Shown in pieces: positions 24,578-33,654 of a DNA stretch of 64,000 bases (positions within the stretch are counted from its first letter, which is position 1; each line of letters opens with the position of its first letter). The translations under genes and the position numbers were made by a program. Below the pieces are notes generated by a model that was not told where the DNA came from, made no database searches, and saw nothing but the letters and a program-made list of their open reading frames with translations. Source of the stretch: Micromonospora yangpuensis (GTDB lineage: Bacteria > Actinomycetota > Actinomycetes > Mycobacteriales > Micromonosporaceae); the NCBI RefSeq assembly GCF_900091615.1, contig NZ_FMIA01000002.1, positions 5,890,001 through 5,954,000 of the forward strand. Direction: 5' to 3'.

Positions 24578-26986
24578 TCAGAAGCGTCCGCCGCCGCCCC
24601 GCCGGCCACCACCACCGCTGCGCCCGGAACCACCACTGCGCCCACCGCTGGAGCCCCCGCTGCGCCGGCCGCTCGAATACCCGCCGCTGCTACGCCGGGA
24701 ACGGCTGCTGCTCCCCCCGTACCCACCGCCCCAACTGCCGCCGGACGACGAGTTGCCGGAGAGGATGCCGCCGATCAGCGCCCCCCAGAAGGCGTCCGAA
24801 CCGGAGCCGCCGCCACCGAACCCACCGGAGCCACTGAACCCACCGGGCCCGCCCGACCAGCCGGAACCCCCCTGCGACCAGGCATTCGCGTCGGAGCGGG
24901 CCGAGCGGCTGGCCCAGCCGGCCAGTTTCGCCGCTTCCTGGGCGGCGGCCAGCGCGGTCACCGGGTCGGCCTCGGCCAGCGCCCGCGCCCGGTCCAGGTG
25001 CTGTCCGGCGTCGGCGAGCCAGACCCGGGACTGCTGACCGACGGCCGCCCGCCGGGTGTGCACGAAGCGGCTCGCCGCGTCGATCTCGGCCGCCGCCGTC
25101 TGGATGCTCCGGCCGAGCAACGCCTGCGCCCGCCGTACCCGCTGGGCCGCCTCGATCGAGCTGGCCAGCGCCCGGTCCAGGGCGGCGTCCGCCTCCTCCA
25201 GCCGGTGCAGGGCCGCCTGCGGGTCCGGGGTCGCGCCGGCAAACTCCGCGCGTACGGCCGCAGCCACCTGCTCCGCCCCGGTCACCGCGGCGGTCAACTC
25301 GGCCTGCCGCTCCGGCGGAAGAGCAGCACCGGGTACGCCGCCCGGCAGGACCGGCCCACCGACCTGACCTCCCGGCGCACCGAGCCCGCCGGAAGGCGTA
25401 CCTGGCGCACCGAGCCCACCAGAAGGCGTACCGGCTGCGCTGGAAGGCGTACCCGGAAGGGGTTCGGGGTTGCCGGCGAGCAGGGCGCGGCCCTGGGTGA
25501 TCTCGGTGTCCAGCTCGGCCAGCAGGGCGTCGGCGGCCTCCCGGGCGGTGGTCAGGTCGCCGTCGAGCCGTTCGATCCCGTCCAGCAGGGTCTCCACCTG
25601 GCCCAACGCCTCCTCGGTGGTGCGTACCCCGAGGGCGGCCCGGGGCAGGTCCGACTCACCGGCGGCGGCACCGGCGGCGTCCAGTGTGGTGCCGGCGAAG
25701 GCCAGCCGTTCCCGGGCGCCGGTCAGGTCGTCGGCGACGGTGGCCAGTGCCGTGGGCGCGTACCGGCGGTGCAGGTCGACCATGGTCGCCTCGGCCCGCT
25801 CCACCCGCTGGTCGAGGGTGGTCCGCCGGGCGGCCAGCTCGGTCAGGGCCTCGGGTACCCGAAGCTCGATGGCCCGCAGCTGCTCGAACGCCTCGGCCTC
25901 GGCGTCGAGCACCTGGTCGGCCCGCTCACACCGCTCGACGATCTCCAGCAGCCGCTGCCGGCGGGTGGCGTCGTCGACGTTCTCCTCCTGGTCCAGGCTG
26001 ATCCGCAGCCGGAACGCCTCGGCCAGCTCGGTGCGCGCCTGCGCCACGGCGGCGGTGAACGCGGCGGTAGCCTCCGGACCGTACTGCCCGGTGGCCAGGG
26101 TCAGCTCCTGCTCGCTGGCGCGCAGCTCGTTGTCCAGCTCGACCAGCAGGCCGTTGGCCCGCGCCGCGATCTCGTCGGTCCGGGCCCGGGCCAGCTCAGC
26201 CGCCGCCCGCGCCTGCTTGCGCCGCCGGTGCCGGGGCACCAACCACAAGGCCAACAACCCAATAATGATCAACACCAGGGGTACGAGCACCAACGCCACC
26301 GAGCCGGCCCGTTCCCCACCCGACGGGGTGTCCGGCGGGCCGGGCTGGATCGCCGGCGCCGGGATGCTGTCCCCGTCGACGGCCGCCCGGTATCCGTTGG
26401 CGGCTCCGATCGCCGCGCCGGCCCAGTCGTTCGCGCCGAGCGCCGGCTCGATCGCCACCCGGGCCACCTCGTCGAGCTGCCCGTCGGTCAGCGGATAGTT
26501 CTGGTCGAACGAGTACGCGTACGACCGGTCCCGGGTGGCGACGGCGAGTAGCGCGTCCCGGGTGCCCAGGTCGCTGCGTTCGGCGGTGTCGTCGGCCCAG
26601 TTCTGCCCGCTCCGGCCGCTGAACGTGTGCACGTAGACCACGAAGAGCTGGAGCCCGGTCCGTTGGCGCAGCTCCTGGAGCGCCTGCTGCACCTCGCCAC
26701 GGCGGTCGCCCAGCACGTCCGCCTCGTCGACGAGCTGGCTGTCGAGCCGCATCGGCCGCTCGGCCCGTACCCCGGCGGCCACCACCGCACCGCCCCGACC
26801 CCCACCGGTCCCGGTGGCCGCCGCGCTCCCGCCGGACGCGGACCCAGCCGGCACGGACCCGTCGGACGCGGCGGGAGCGGACACTCCGCTGGTCGCGGAC
26901 CCGGTGGCTGCGGCCGGCAGGGCCGGCACGGTCGAACCCAGGATCAGGACGCTCACGAACAGGGCCGCCCGGCGCAACATGAACAT
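24578..26986 (-). CDS. TPM-domain membrane protein with Gly/Ser-rich tail
   Basis: 802 residues. A signal peptide lies at about 1-28, and a TPM (YgcG/Psb32-type) domain at about 80-200 (LVDEADVLGDRRGEVQQALQ; LFVVYVHTFSGRSGQNWAD). A transmembrane helix follows near 235-258 (VALVLVPLVLIIIGLLALWL), then a basic stop-transfer and about 450 residues of predicted coiled coil. The C-terminal 110 residues are Gly/Ser/Arg-rich (GGRSGGSGRSGGGGRRGGGG). The TPM domain faces outside. Such proteins are common in actinobacteria; the role is not established. The ATG at 26986 has GGGGAA upstream, and an alternative ATG lies two codons later. Confidence 0.85.
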   Translation of the reverse strand: MFMLRRAALFVSVLILGSTVPALPAAATGSATSGVSAPAASDGSVPAGSASGGSAAATGTGGGRGGAVVAAGVRAERPMRLDSQLVDEADVLGDRRGEVQQALQELRQRTGLQLFVVYVHTFSGRSGQNWADDTAERSDLGTRDALLAVATRDRSYAYSFDQNYPLTDGQLDEVARVAIEPALGANDWAGAAIGAANGYRAAVDGDSIPAPAIQPGPPDTPSGGERAGSVALVLVPLVLIIIGLLALWLVPRHRRRKQARAAAELARARTDEIAARANGLLVELDNELRASEQELTLATGQYGPEATAAFTAAVAQARTELAEAFRLRISLDQEENVDDATRRQRLLEIVERCERADQVLDAEAEAFEQLRAIELRVPEALTELAARRTTLDQRVERAEATMVDLHRRYAPTALATVADDLTGARERLAFAGTTLDAAGAAAGESDLPRAALGVRTTEEALGQVETLLDGIERLDGDLTTAREAADALLAELDTEITQGRALLAGNPEPLPGTPSSAAGTPSGGLGAPGTPSGGLGAPGGQVGGPVLPGGVPGAALPPERQAELTAAVTGAEQVAAAVRAEFAGATPDPQAALHRLEEADAALDRALASSIEAAQRVRRAQALLGRSIQTAAAEIDAASRFVHTRRAAVGQQSRVWLADAGQHLDRARALAEADPVTALAAAQEAAKLAGWASRSARSDANAWSQGGSGWSGGPGGFSGSGGFGGGGSGSDAFWGALIGGILSGNSSSGGSWGGGYGGSSSRSRRSSGGYSSGRRSGGSSGGRSGGSGRSGGGGRRGGGGRF

Positions 26987-27129
26987 TTCCCCAGGTTAGA
27001 CGCCCAGCTCAAGCTCTCCTGCCGCCCGCCCGGGGAGGAGTCCGGGTGGTGGGCACGGCGGCGGTCACCCCAGTGGCGATGCGGGGCACATCCCGCCGCC
27101 GGTGGTCGGCGGCGACGTGGGCACGCAGA

Positions 27130-27175
27130 CGGCTCGGGCCGGCCGCCCCGGTGAGGGGGTGGCCGGCCCGAGCCG
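27130..27175 (-). terminator. Strong hairpin downstream of the DUF1416/sulfurtransferase unit
   Basis: Perfect 15-bp stem CGGCTCGGGCCGGCC / GGCCGGCCCGAGCCG with a 16-nt loop, 70 bp past the DUF1416 stop and upstream of the TPM gene start. Confidence 0.75.
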
Positions 27176-27194
27176 CGTAGACCGTCAGCCGGTG

Positions 27195-27247
27195 GTGAGA
27201 AGGGTGCCCCTGTAGACAGAATGCGTTAACAGGGGGCCCTTCCTTAC
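27195..27247 (-). repeat. Family-1 palindromic element, copy 6 (short form)
   Basis: 53 bp, minus-strand GTAAGGAAGGGCCCCCTGTT. TAA at 27246-27244 is the stop codon of the DUF1416 gene. The distal arm has diverged (AGAAGGGTGCCCCTGT on the plus strand). Confidence 0.82.
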
Positions 27248-27567
27248 GCCTGGACGGTGATGGTCACCTCGTTGATGCCTCGGGCGGCGGTGACGGCGGT
27301 GTCGCCGTTGCCGTGCCGGGAGAGCGCCCGCAGGGTCCAGTTGCCCGGCGCGGCGAAGAAGCGGAACTGGCCGGCCGGTGAGGTCACCACCTCGGCGGTG
27401 AACTCACCTGTGGAGTCGAGCAGGCGCACGTAGGCGCCCGGCACGACCTCACCGGAGTCGGCGGTCACCAGACCGGTGATGACGGTTTCCTTCTCCAGGT
27501 CGAGGCTGGCGGGCAACGGCGCGGCCTGGTCGGGCGCGGCGCAGCCGGCGGCGGTGGGAGCAGTCAT
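27244..27567 (-). CDS. DUF1416 (SseC-like) protein
   Basis: 107 residues of DUF1416, the family of M. tuberculosis SseC (Rv0814c), always found next to a CysA/SseA-type sulfurtransferase. The core is a transthyretin-like beta fold (VITGLVTADSGEVVPGAYVRL ... GEFTAEVVTSPAGQFRFFAA). The ATG at 27567 lies 5 nt after the sulfurtransferase stop. Precise role unknown. The TAA stop comes from a family-1 palindrome. Confidence 0.88.
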   Translation of the reverse strand: MTAPTAAGCAAPDQAAPLPASLDLEKETVITGLVTADSGEVVPGAYVRLLDSTGEFTAEVVTSPAGQFRFFAAPGNWTLRALSRHGNGDTAVTAARGINEVTITVQA

Positions 27568-27572
27568 GGCGA

Positions 27573-28421
27573 TCAGGCCTCCCCGGGCTCGTCGCCGAGC
27601 GCCACCGGCACACCGACCAGCGAGCCGTACTCGGTCCACGAGCCGTCGTAGTTCTTCACGTTCCGGTGACCGAGCAGCTCCTGCAGGACGAACCAGGTGT
27701 GCGAGGAGCGCTCACCGATCCGGCAGTACGCGATGGTCTCCTTGCCGTCGTCCAGCCCGGCGTCACCGTAGATCTTGCGCAGGTCGTCGTCGGACTTGAA
27801 GGTGCCGTCCTCGTTGGCGGCCTTGGACCACGGCACGCTGATCGCGGTGGGGATGTGCCCGGCGCGCTGGGCCTGCTCCTGCGGGAGGTGGGCCGGGGCG
27901 AGCAGCCGACCGGCGAACTCGTCGGGGCTGCGCACGTCGACCAGGTTCTTGACCCCGATGGCGGGGACGATCTCGTCGCGGAAGGCCCGGATGGTGTTGT
28001 CCGGCTCCTGCGCGACGTAGGTGGTGGCCGGGCGGGTCACCGCGTCGGTGACCAGCGGACGGGCGTCCAGCTCCCACTTCTTGCGGCCGCCGTCGAGCAG
28101 CTTGACGTCGCCGTGGCCGTAGAGCTTGAAGTACCAGTACGCGTACGCGGCGAACCAGTTGTTGTTGCCGCCGTACAGCACGACGACGTCGTCGTTGCTG
28201 ATGCCCCGCTCGGAGAGCAGCGCCTCGAACTGGCTCTTGTTGACGAAGTCCCGCCGGACCGGGTCCTGCAGGTCGGTCTTCCAGTCAAGCTTGATGGCAC
28301 CGGCGAGGTGGCCGGTGTCGTAGGCCGAGGTGTCCTCGTCGACCTCGACGAAGACGACGCCCGGGGCGTCGAGGTTCTTCTCGGCCCACTCGGCCGAGAC
28401 GAGTGCGGTGTCGCGACTCAT
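27573..28421 (-). CDS. Thiosulfate sulfurtransferase (rhodanese; CysA2-like)
   Basis: 282 residues, two rhodanese domains. The C-terminal active domain has C233 in the loop YCRIGERSSHTWF; the N-terminal domain is inactive. Expected reaction: sulfur transfer from thiosulfate to an acceptor through a Cys persulfide. The ATG at 28421 has a GGGAG site. It forms an operon with DUF1416. A Cys-rich leader ORF 200 bp upstream suggests cysteine-responsive attenuation. Order and orientation match M. tuberculosis Rv0814c-Rv0815c. Confidence 0.92.
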   Translation of the reverse strand: MSRDTALVSAEWAEKNLDAPGVVFVEVDEDTSAYDTGHLAGAIKLDWKTDLQDPVRRDFVNKSQFEALLSERGISNDDVVVLYGGNNNWFAAYAYWYFKLYGHGDVKLLDGGRKKWELDARPLVTDAVTRPATTYVAQEPDNTIRAFRDEIVPAIGVKNLVDVRSPDEFAGRLLAPAHLPQEQAQRAGHIPTAISVPWSKAANEDGTFKSDDDLRKIYGDAGLDDGKETIAYCRIGERSSHTWFVLQELLGHRNVKNYDGSWTEYGSLVGVPVALGDEPGEA

Positions 28422-28794
28422 CAGATCACTCCCTGGTGAGGATGGATGGTGAGCCTGCGCGCGGAGATCGTGGTTGCCTCTGTCACACCACGCGCGGGAC
28501 CCATGGGACGGACGGATCACGGGTTCGTGCGACGGCGCCGCTGCCGGGCGTTGGGAAGCAGGAAGGGTACGCGGACCCTGCGTGCCGGTGGCCGCTAGGC
28601 GACCTTGGACAGCCCCGCCGTCAGATGACGGGGCGACACAGGCAGGTGGCCACGCGGCACAGGTCGACCGCGCGCCGTTTGGTGAGGAGCGTCCCCATGA
28701 GCAGGGAGCCTACCAGCGATCCCGCCGAGCACCAGGGGCCCGACCACCATCCGGGACGCAGCTCACCACGGGCCACCTGCCGGGCGGTGGACGC
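28422..28794 (-). promoter_or_regulatory. Leader region of the sulfurtransferase operon, 373 bp
   Basis: Contains the 25-codon leader ORF (28621-28698). A hairpin overlaps the end of that ORF (CCCCGTCATCTGACGGCGGGG on the minus strand, about 28609-28632). About 180 nt of untranslated sequence then leads to the sulfurtransferase ATG. Confidence 0.6.
28621..28698 (-). CDS. Cysteine-rich leader peptide (25 residues)
   Basis: The ATG at 28698 opens a 25-codon ORF containing LLTKRRAVDLCRVATCLCRP, with Cys at positions 14, 19 and 21. This fits the actinobacterial family of putative leader peptides (a basic R-x-x-D-L-C-R motif followed by a CxC) found before sulfur-assimilation genes. In mycobacteria a cysteine-attenuation mechanism has been described for such leaders upstream of the cysA2 locus. 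A stem overlaps the stop codon. No good ribosome site is visible. Confidence 0.78.
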   Translation of the reverse strand: MGTLLTKRRAVDLCRVATCLCRPVI

Positions 28795-29586
28795 TCAGCC
28801 GGCGGTCTGGTTGATCGGTACGTCCCGGGCGTCGGCGGTGACCGCGAGCCCACCGGGCAACGGCCGGACCTCCCGCACGGTCAGCCCGAAGGGCAGCTCC
28901 GGCAGGGGTACGGCGATGGAGATGCCCTGGGCGTACTGGTTGAGCAGGCTACGGGCCAGCGGTACGGCGGGCAGCCCCTCGGCGTCCAGGTCGTTGACCT
29001 TGAGGGACACCTCGCCCTGCTCGCTGACGACCACCTCGACGACGCCGTTGACGGTCAACCGCTGACCGAGGATGTCCACCGGCGCGGTGACGGCGAGCTG
29101 CCCGTCCCGCTCGCCGAGCTTCAGCCCTGGCCGGTCGAGCAGGGCGGCGAGGCTGTCGTAGCTGATCGTGCCGGTGCCGTCGACGGTCCGGGCGACCACG
29201 TCGCCCTGCCCGGTGCGCAGCGTGTCCAGCGAGGCGCGCACGTCCCGGGCGTCGACGTCGAGCTGGGGCAGCCGGACCGCGTTGCCCTGCACCGAGCCCT
29301 GCACGTCGCGCAGGCGGATGGAGATGCGGTCGTACCGGCCGGCCACCACTTGGTCGAGGAAGGGGAAGCCACCGACCTCCACCTCGGGGGCGGCGGACTC
29401 GACCTGCTGGTTGGCCACCTCCTGGCGGACCTGGTCGGCGATGGTCCGCTCGGCGACCGCCACGGCGACCCGGTCGGCGACGGCCAGCAGCCCGCCCAGG
29501 ACCAGCAGCAGCACGACGAGCGTGACGAGCACCTTGCGCCCACGTCGCCGGGGTCGTACCTGCCTCGCCGGGTAGCTGTCTGCCAC
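28795..29586 (-). CDS. DUF2993 protein, LmeA-like
   Basis: 263 residues. An Arg-rich N-terminus (VRPRRRGRKV) is followed by a transmembrane helix or signal anchor (VLVTLVVLLLVLGGLLAVAD, about 19-38), then an extracytoplasmic DUF2993 domain (VEVGGFPFLDQVVAGRYDRI). M. tuberculosis LmeA (Rv0817c), a periplasmic phospholipid-binding protein needed for mannan elongation of lipomannan/lipoarabinomannan, belongs here and lies in the same gene order. The GTG start at 29586 has an AGGAGGCGGC site. Confidence 0.82.
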   Translation of the reverse strand: MADSYPARQVRPRRRGRKVLVTLVVLLLVLGGLLAVADRVAVAVAERTIADQVRQEVANQQVESAAPEVEVGGFPFLDQVVAGRYDRISIRLRDVQGSVQGNAVRLPQLDVDARDVRASLDTLRTGQGDVVARTVDGTGTISYDSLAALLDRPGLKLGERDGQLAVTAPVDILGQRLTVNGVVEVVVSEQGEVSLKVNDLDAEGLPAVPLARSLLNQYAQGISIAVPLPELPFGLTVREVRPLPGGLAVTADARDVPINQTAG

Positions 29587-29646
29587 GCCGCCTCCTGTCG
29601 TCGTCGTGCCGGTCTTACCCGAGGTGAGGAAACCTCAACCGTCCGG

Positions 29647-30690
29647 TCAGAGCAACAACCGACACATCACGTACGCGGCCGGCGCGGCCATCGCGAACCC
29701 GGCGAGCGGGCCCTGCAGGTGCCGGGCGATCCACATCGTCGGCAGCTCACCGGCCATCAACCGGCCCGCCTCGGCGTACCCGACGGCCAGGTCGGCCAGG
29801 ACGGCGGTGACCGCGGCGACCAGCCCGAACAGCGCGGCCCGGACCGGGGTGAACGGGGTCACCAGGAAGCTGCCGAAGACGGCGCTGACCAGCGTACCGA
29901 CCATCGCGCCGATGACCACGCCGGCGGCTCCCCGGGGGACCTGGGGGGCCAGTCGGGGCCAGGGCAGCACCGCGTCGGTGAGCCGGGCGACGGTGAGCGC
30001 GACACCGGCCGCGGTCAGGCAGACGGTGATCGCCTGGGTGCCGGCGGGGATCCGACCGAGCAGGATCAGGATGGCGAAGGCGGTCACCCCGAGCACGGTC
30101 GTCACGGTGGTGCCGAGCGAGTCGGTCAACCGGGCCCGGTCGACCCGGCGGAAGAGCTGACCGACCACGGCCAGGACGCAACCGGCCACGACGACGACGC
30201 CCAGGGGCAGCAGGGCGGCGTCGGCGGAGCGTACCGCCATGACGTCGGCCGCCACCGCGACGCCGGCGCCGACTGCGGCGACCACCAGCAATGCCGGCGG
30301 GCGGACCGCCATCGTCCGGGCCAGGATGTAGAGCAGTTGTACGCCGAGCACGATGATCGCGAAGGGCAGCCGGTGTCCCGGCCCGGCGGTCTGCGCGCCG
30401 AGGACCAGGCCGACACCGAGCAGCGCGGCGAAAGCGGCGACGGTGAGCGAGAGCGGCCGGCGGATCTCGACCGGCGGTTCCTCCTCCTCGTCCTCCATCT
30501 CGACCTCGTCGTCGGCTCGGCGGGCTGGTTCGCTGCTCTTGCGGAACCGCCGGGGTCGCCCGCGCCCGCGCCGCTCGTCGGCGGCGTCGTCGTCGGGACC
30601 GGTACGCGCAGCCGGCGGCCGACCGGCCGGATCGTCGTCGTCGTCGGCCCACGGTTCGCGACCGGTCTCGGGCGAGGTGGAGGGATACAC
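29647..30690 (-). CDS. Polytopic membrane protein with acidic N-terminus
   Basis: 347 residues. The first 78 or so are acidic and low-complexity ([23 protein letters not shown]). About eight transmembrane helices follow, ending in MCRLLL. No recognised family; conserved-looking membrane protein. The GTG at 30690 follows GGGGGC. It lies 60 bp upstream of the LmeA-like gene in the same direction, so the two may be co-transcribed. Confidence 0.65.
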   Translation of the reverse strand: MYPSTSPETGREPWADDDDDPAGRPPAARTGPDDDAADERRGRGRPRRFRKSSEPARRADDEVEMEDEEEEPPVEIRRPLSLTVAAFAALLGVGLVLGAQTAGPGHRLPFAIIVLGVQLLYILARTMAVRPPALLVVAAVGAGVAVAADVMAVRSADAALLPLGVVVVAGCVLAVVGQLFRRVDRARLTDSLGTTVTTVLGVTAFAILILLGRIPAGTQAITVCLTAAGVALTVARLTDAVLPWPRLAPQVPRGAAGVVIGAMVGTLVSAVFGSFLVTPFTPVRAALFGLVAAVTAVLADLAVGYAEAGRLMAGELPTMWIARHLQGPLAGFAMAAPAAYVMCRLLL

Positions 30691-30965
30691 GCCCCGATCG
30701 TGCCAGACTTGTGGACCGTTCCGGGGAGCACGGTTTCGGCCAGGTTAAAACCTGTTCCGCGATAAGGGGCAGAACGCGCAAAGAGGATAAGCCTGGAGGG
30801 GTCGGCGAGGGTCGTCGGTTAGGCTCAACGCGTTACCCGCCCGCCAGCGACGCCGGGACCAGACGTCAGTCTCTGACGCCGGGCCAACGTCAGTTCTCAG
30901 CGCCGCGTCCTGAGGGACGCCGCTGGTCGCGTGCGGTCAGTGACCGCCGGGACGGAGGTGATCGT
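30691..30965 (+). promoter_or_regulatory. Divergent promoter region upstream of the GlnR-like gene
   Basis: 275 bp. Contains the palindrome CAGGTTAAAACCTG (30741-30754) and two near copies of ACGTCAGTCTC/AACGTCAGTTCTC (about 30865 and 30889). No coding potential seen. Confidence 0.45.
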
Positions 30966-31679
30966 GTGGAGATCCTGCTGCTGGTGACCGCACGCGCAGG
31001 CGAACCATCCGCGGTTCTGCCGGCGCTCGACCTGCTACCACACTCGGTCCGCACCGCGCCACGCGACGTGCGCACCCTGGTCGCCGGGCCCAGCCCGGAC
31101 GCGGTGCTGGTCGACGCCCGCTCCGAGCTCAGCGAGGCCCGGGCGACCTGCCGGATGCTGCACGCCACCGGGCTCGGCGTGCCGCTGGTGGCCGTGGTCA
31201 CCGAGGCCGGCCTGATCGCACTCAACGCCGACTGGGGCGTGGACGACGTCATCCTCGCCTCGGCCGGGCCGGCGGAGGTCGAGGCCCGACTGCGGCTGGC
31301 GGTCGGCCGGTTGAGCAACACCACCTCGGGTGCCGGCGGCTCGATCCGCGCCGGCGAGCTGACCATCGACCCGGACACCTACGCCGCCCGACTCAAGGGC
31401 CGCCCGCTCGACCTCACCTACAAGGAGTTCGAGCTGCTCAAGTTCCTCGCCCAGCACCCCGGCCGGGTCTTCACCCGCGACCAGCTGCTGCGCGAGGTCT
31501 GGGGCTACGACTACTTCGGCGGCACCCGCACGGTCGACGTGCACGTCCGGCGGCTGCGGGCCAAGCTCGGCTCGGAGTACGAGTCGATGATCGGCACGGT
31601 CCGCCAGGTGGGTTACAAGTTCGTCGTGCCGCCCTCGCGGTCGCTGCCGGACGTGGAGCACGCGCCCATACCAGTCTGA
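30966..31679 (+). CDS. glnR: GlnR-like atypical OmpR-family regulator
   Basis: 237 residues. The N-terminal receiver has D50 (VLVDARSEL) but lacks the usual acidic pair and the conserved Lys after beta-5, as in the phosphorylation-independent orphan regulator GlnR. The C-terminal OmpR winged helix is intact ([20 protein letters not shown] ... [14 protein letters not shown]). GlnR controls nitrogen assimilation in actinomycetes. The GTG at 30966 has a near-perfect GGAGGTGAT ribosome site. The downstream position of mshD matches M. tuberculosis Rv0818-Rv0819. Confidence 0.83.
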   Translation: MEILLLVTARAGEPSAVLPALDLLPHSVRTAPRDVRTLVAGPSPDAVLVDARSELSEARATCRMLHATGLGVPLVAVVTEAGLIALNADWGVDDVILASAGPAEVEARLRLAVGRLSNTTSGAGGSIRAGELTIDPDTYAARLKGRPLDLTYKEFELLKFLAQHPGRVFTRDQLLREVWGYDYFGGTRTVDVHVRRLRAKLGSEYESMIGTVRQVGYKFVVPPSRSLPDVEHAPIPV

Positions 31680-31767
31680 CCCCCCGCTCGGGAGGTTATA
31701 CCGATACGCCCCTTTCGCGAATCTAGTCGGTTTTATCCTGACTATCGGATTCGTGAGAGGGGCGGCG
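31680..31767 (+). promoter_or_regulatory. Short intergenic region with hairpin
   Basis: CGAATCTAGTC / GACTATCGGATTCG forms an imperfect stem (31718-31753) between the GlnR-like gene and the deacetylase. It could be a terminator or an mRNA leader element. Confidence 0.45.
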
Positions 31768-31821
31768 GTGTACACGTTCAGCACGGGGGTCAGGGCCACA
31801 GTCTCGGGACAGGGCACCTGA
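31768..31821 (+). CDS. 17-codon upstream ORF overlapping the deacetylase start
   Basis: A GTG with a GAGAGGGG site opens a 17-residue ORF (VYTFSTGVRATVSGQGT) whose TGA shares its A with the deacetylase ATG (TGATG). The deacetylase itself has only a weak ribosome site, so coupled translation is plausible. Confidence 0.45.
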   Translation: MYTFSTGVRATVSGQGT

Positions 31822-32711
31822 TGCGGCCCACGGTGCCCCGGTCGGCCGGCGCCGGCCGGACCGCCAGCGTCCTCACCCTGCTGGTGCTCGCCCTGCTGGG
31901 CTCGGCCTACGCGCTCGGCCGCACGCTCGTGCCGGACCCGACCGGGCACCAGCCGCCGGTCCTGGGGGCCGGGGCCACCGGCCCGCAGTACGCCGACCAG
32001 CCTCCGGCCACCGGCACCGGCGCTCCGGCCCCCACCAGCCCGACCGGGCCGACCTCCGCCCCCTGGGGTGAGGCCGGTCAGGAGGGTGGCCCGACCACCG
32101 TCGAGGAGGGCCCGTACGGCACCCAGGTCACCAGCGGCACCGCCGAGGTGGCGCTTACCTTCGACGACGGCCCCGACCCCAACTACACCCCGCAGGTCCT
32201 GCAGGTGCTGCGTGAGTACCAGATAAAGGCCACCTTCTGCGTGGTCGGTGAGAACGCACAGAACCATCCGGACCTGGTCCGGGACATCGTGGCCGAGGGG
32301 CACACCCTCTGCAACCACTCCTGGAACCACGACGTCCTGCTGGGCAAACGCTCCCCCGACGTGATCCGGGCCGACCTGATCCGCACCAACCAGGCCATCC
32401 GGGCGGCGGCCCCGAACGCCCCGATCGTGTGGTTCCGGCAACCCGGCGGCGCCTGGACGTACCCGGTCGTCTCGGTGGCGCAGGAGCTGGGCATGGTCCC
32501 GCTGCACTGGAACGTCGACCCGTCGGACTGGCGCGCGCCGGGAGCGAACCGGATCGCCACCGTGCTGCACACCTACGTTGCCCCCGGCGCGGTGGTCCTG
32601 TTGCACGACGCCGGTGGCAACCGGCAGGGCACCGTCGACGCGCTGCGCTCCGCCCTGCCGACGCTTACCAGCCGGTTCCGCTTCACCGCCCTGCCCACCG
32701 GCGCGACCTGA
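31821..32711 (+). CDS. Polysaccharide deacetylase (NodB domain), membrane-anchored
   Basis: 296 residues. An N-terminal membrane anchor (about 15-33) and a Pro/Thr/Gly linker precede a NodB domain: TFDDG (113-117, metal-binding and catalytic Asp115/116), HSWNH (H166, H170), RQPGG and LLHDAGG. Metal-dependent removal of acetyl groups from peptidoglycan or another GlcNAc polymer is expected outside the membrane. The start ATG is set by overlap with the upstream mini-ORF. Followed 19 bp later by mshD. Confidence 0.9.
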   Translation: MRPTVPRSAGAGRTASVLTLLVLALLGSAYALGRTLVPDPTGHQPPVLGAGATGPQYADQPPATGTGAPAPTSPTGPTSAPWGEAGQEGGPTTVEEGPYGTQVTSGTAEVALTFDDGPDPNYTPQVLQVLREYQIKATFCVVGENAQNHPDLVRDIVAEGHTLCNHSWNHDVLLGKRSPDVIRADLIRTNQAIRAAAPNAPIVWFRQPGGAWTYPVVSVAQELGMVPLHWNVDPSDWRAPGANRIATVLHTYVAPGAVVLLHDAGGNRQGTVDALRSALPTLTSRFRFTALPTGAT

Positions 32712-32730
32712 CCGCCGCTACCGTGACGGG

Positions 32731-33654
32731 GTGAGCACCGAGCCGACGACCGACCAGGTGAACCGGGCCGACCGGTTGACGCCCGCCGAGGTGACCGAGG
32801 TGCTCGCGCTGGCGCGCGCCGCCGGTGACACCGACGGGGCGGACCCGCTGGACGAGCACGTCCTGCTGCGGCTGCGCGACCCGGCCGCGCCCGCCACGCA
32901 CCTCACCGCCCGTGCCGCCGACGGCACCCTGACCGGGTACGCCCACCTGGACACCACCGACGTGACCACCGGTACCGGGGTGGAGCTGGCGGTCCATCCG
33001 GCGTACCGGCGTCGGGGGGTCGGCCGGGCACTGGCCCGGGAGGTGCTCGCGGCGGCCGGTGGTCCGCTGCGGGCCTGGGCGCACGGTGACCACCCGTCGG
33101 CCGCCGCGCTCGCCGTGGACCTCGGCTTCACCCGCGCCCGGGTGCTCTGGCAGCTGCGCCGGTCGCTGGCCGCGCCGGTGGACCCGCCGCGGCTGCCGAA
33201 CGGGGTGGCGCTGCGCGCCTTCCGGCCCGGCCTGGACGACGCCGCCTGGCTCGCGGTCAACGCCCGCGCCTTCGCCGACCATCCGGAGCAGGGCCGCTGG
33301 ACCCGGGACGACCTGCGCACGCGCTTCGCCGAGCCGTGGTTCGACCCGGCCGGGTTCCTGCTCGCCGTGGAATCCGCAAGCGACCGGCTGCTCGGCTTCC
33401 ACTGGACCAAGGTGCACGAGCGTCCCGGCTCGGCCCGTACCGGTGAGGTGTACGTGGTGGGCGTCGACCCGGCGGCGCACGGCGGCGGGCTGGGTCGGGC
33501 GCTGACCACCGCCGGCCTGGCGTACCTGCGGGACCGGCGCGGCCTGGACCGGGTGATGCTCTACGTCGACGAGTCCAACACCTCCGCCATGGCCCTCTAC
33601 CGACGGCTCGACTTCGCCCCCTGGTCCGCCCACGTCAACTACCACCACCGGTGA
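32731..33654 (+). CDS. mshD: Mycothiol synthase
   Basis: 307 residues, two tandem GNAT domains. The acetyl-CoA loops are RRRGVGRALA (N-terminal) and GGGLGRAL (C-terminal). The C-terminal MLYVDESNTSAMALYRRLDF and the end (SAHVNYHHR) are typical of MshD. It transfers acetyl from acetyl-CoA to Cys-GlcN-Ins, the last step of mycothiol synthesis. GTG at 32731. The 3' end overlaps the convergent gene at 33635 by 20 bp. Confidence 0.93.
   Translation: MSTEPTTDQVNRADRLTPAEVTEVLALARAAGDTDGADPLDEHVLLRLRDPAAPATHLTARAADGTLTGYAHLDTTDVTTGTGVELAVHPAYRRRGVGRALAREVLAAAGGPLRAWAHGDHPSAAALAVDLGFTRARVLWQLRRSLAAPVDPPRLPNGVALRAFRPGLDDAAWLAVNARAFADHPEQGRWTRDDLRTRFAEPWFDPAGFLLAVESASDRLLGFHWTKVHERPGSARTGEVYVVGVDPAAHGGGLGRALTTAGLAYLRDRRGLDRVMLYVDESNTSAMALYRRLDFAPWSAHVNYHHR

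Noticed and set aside
31680-31767. A c-di-AMP-type riboswitch before the cell-wall deacetylase
   Set aside because: The region is too short, and the seen hairpin does not show the conserved multi-helix pattern.
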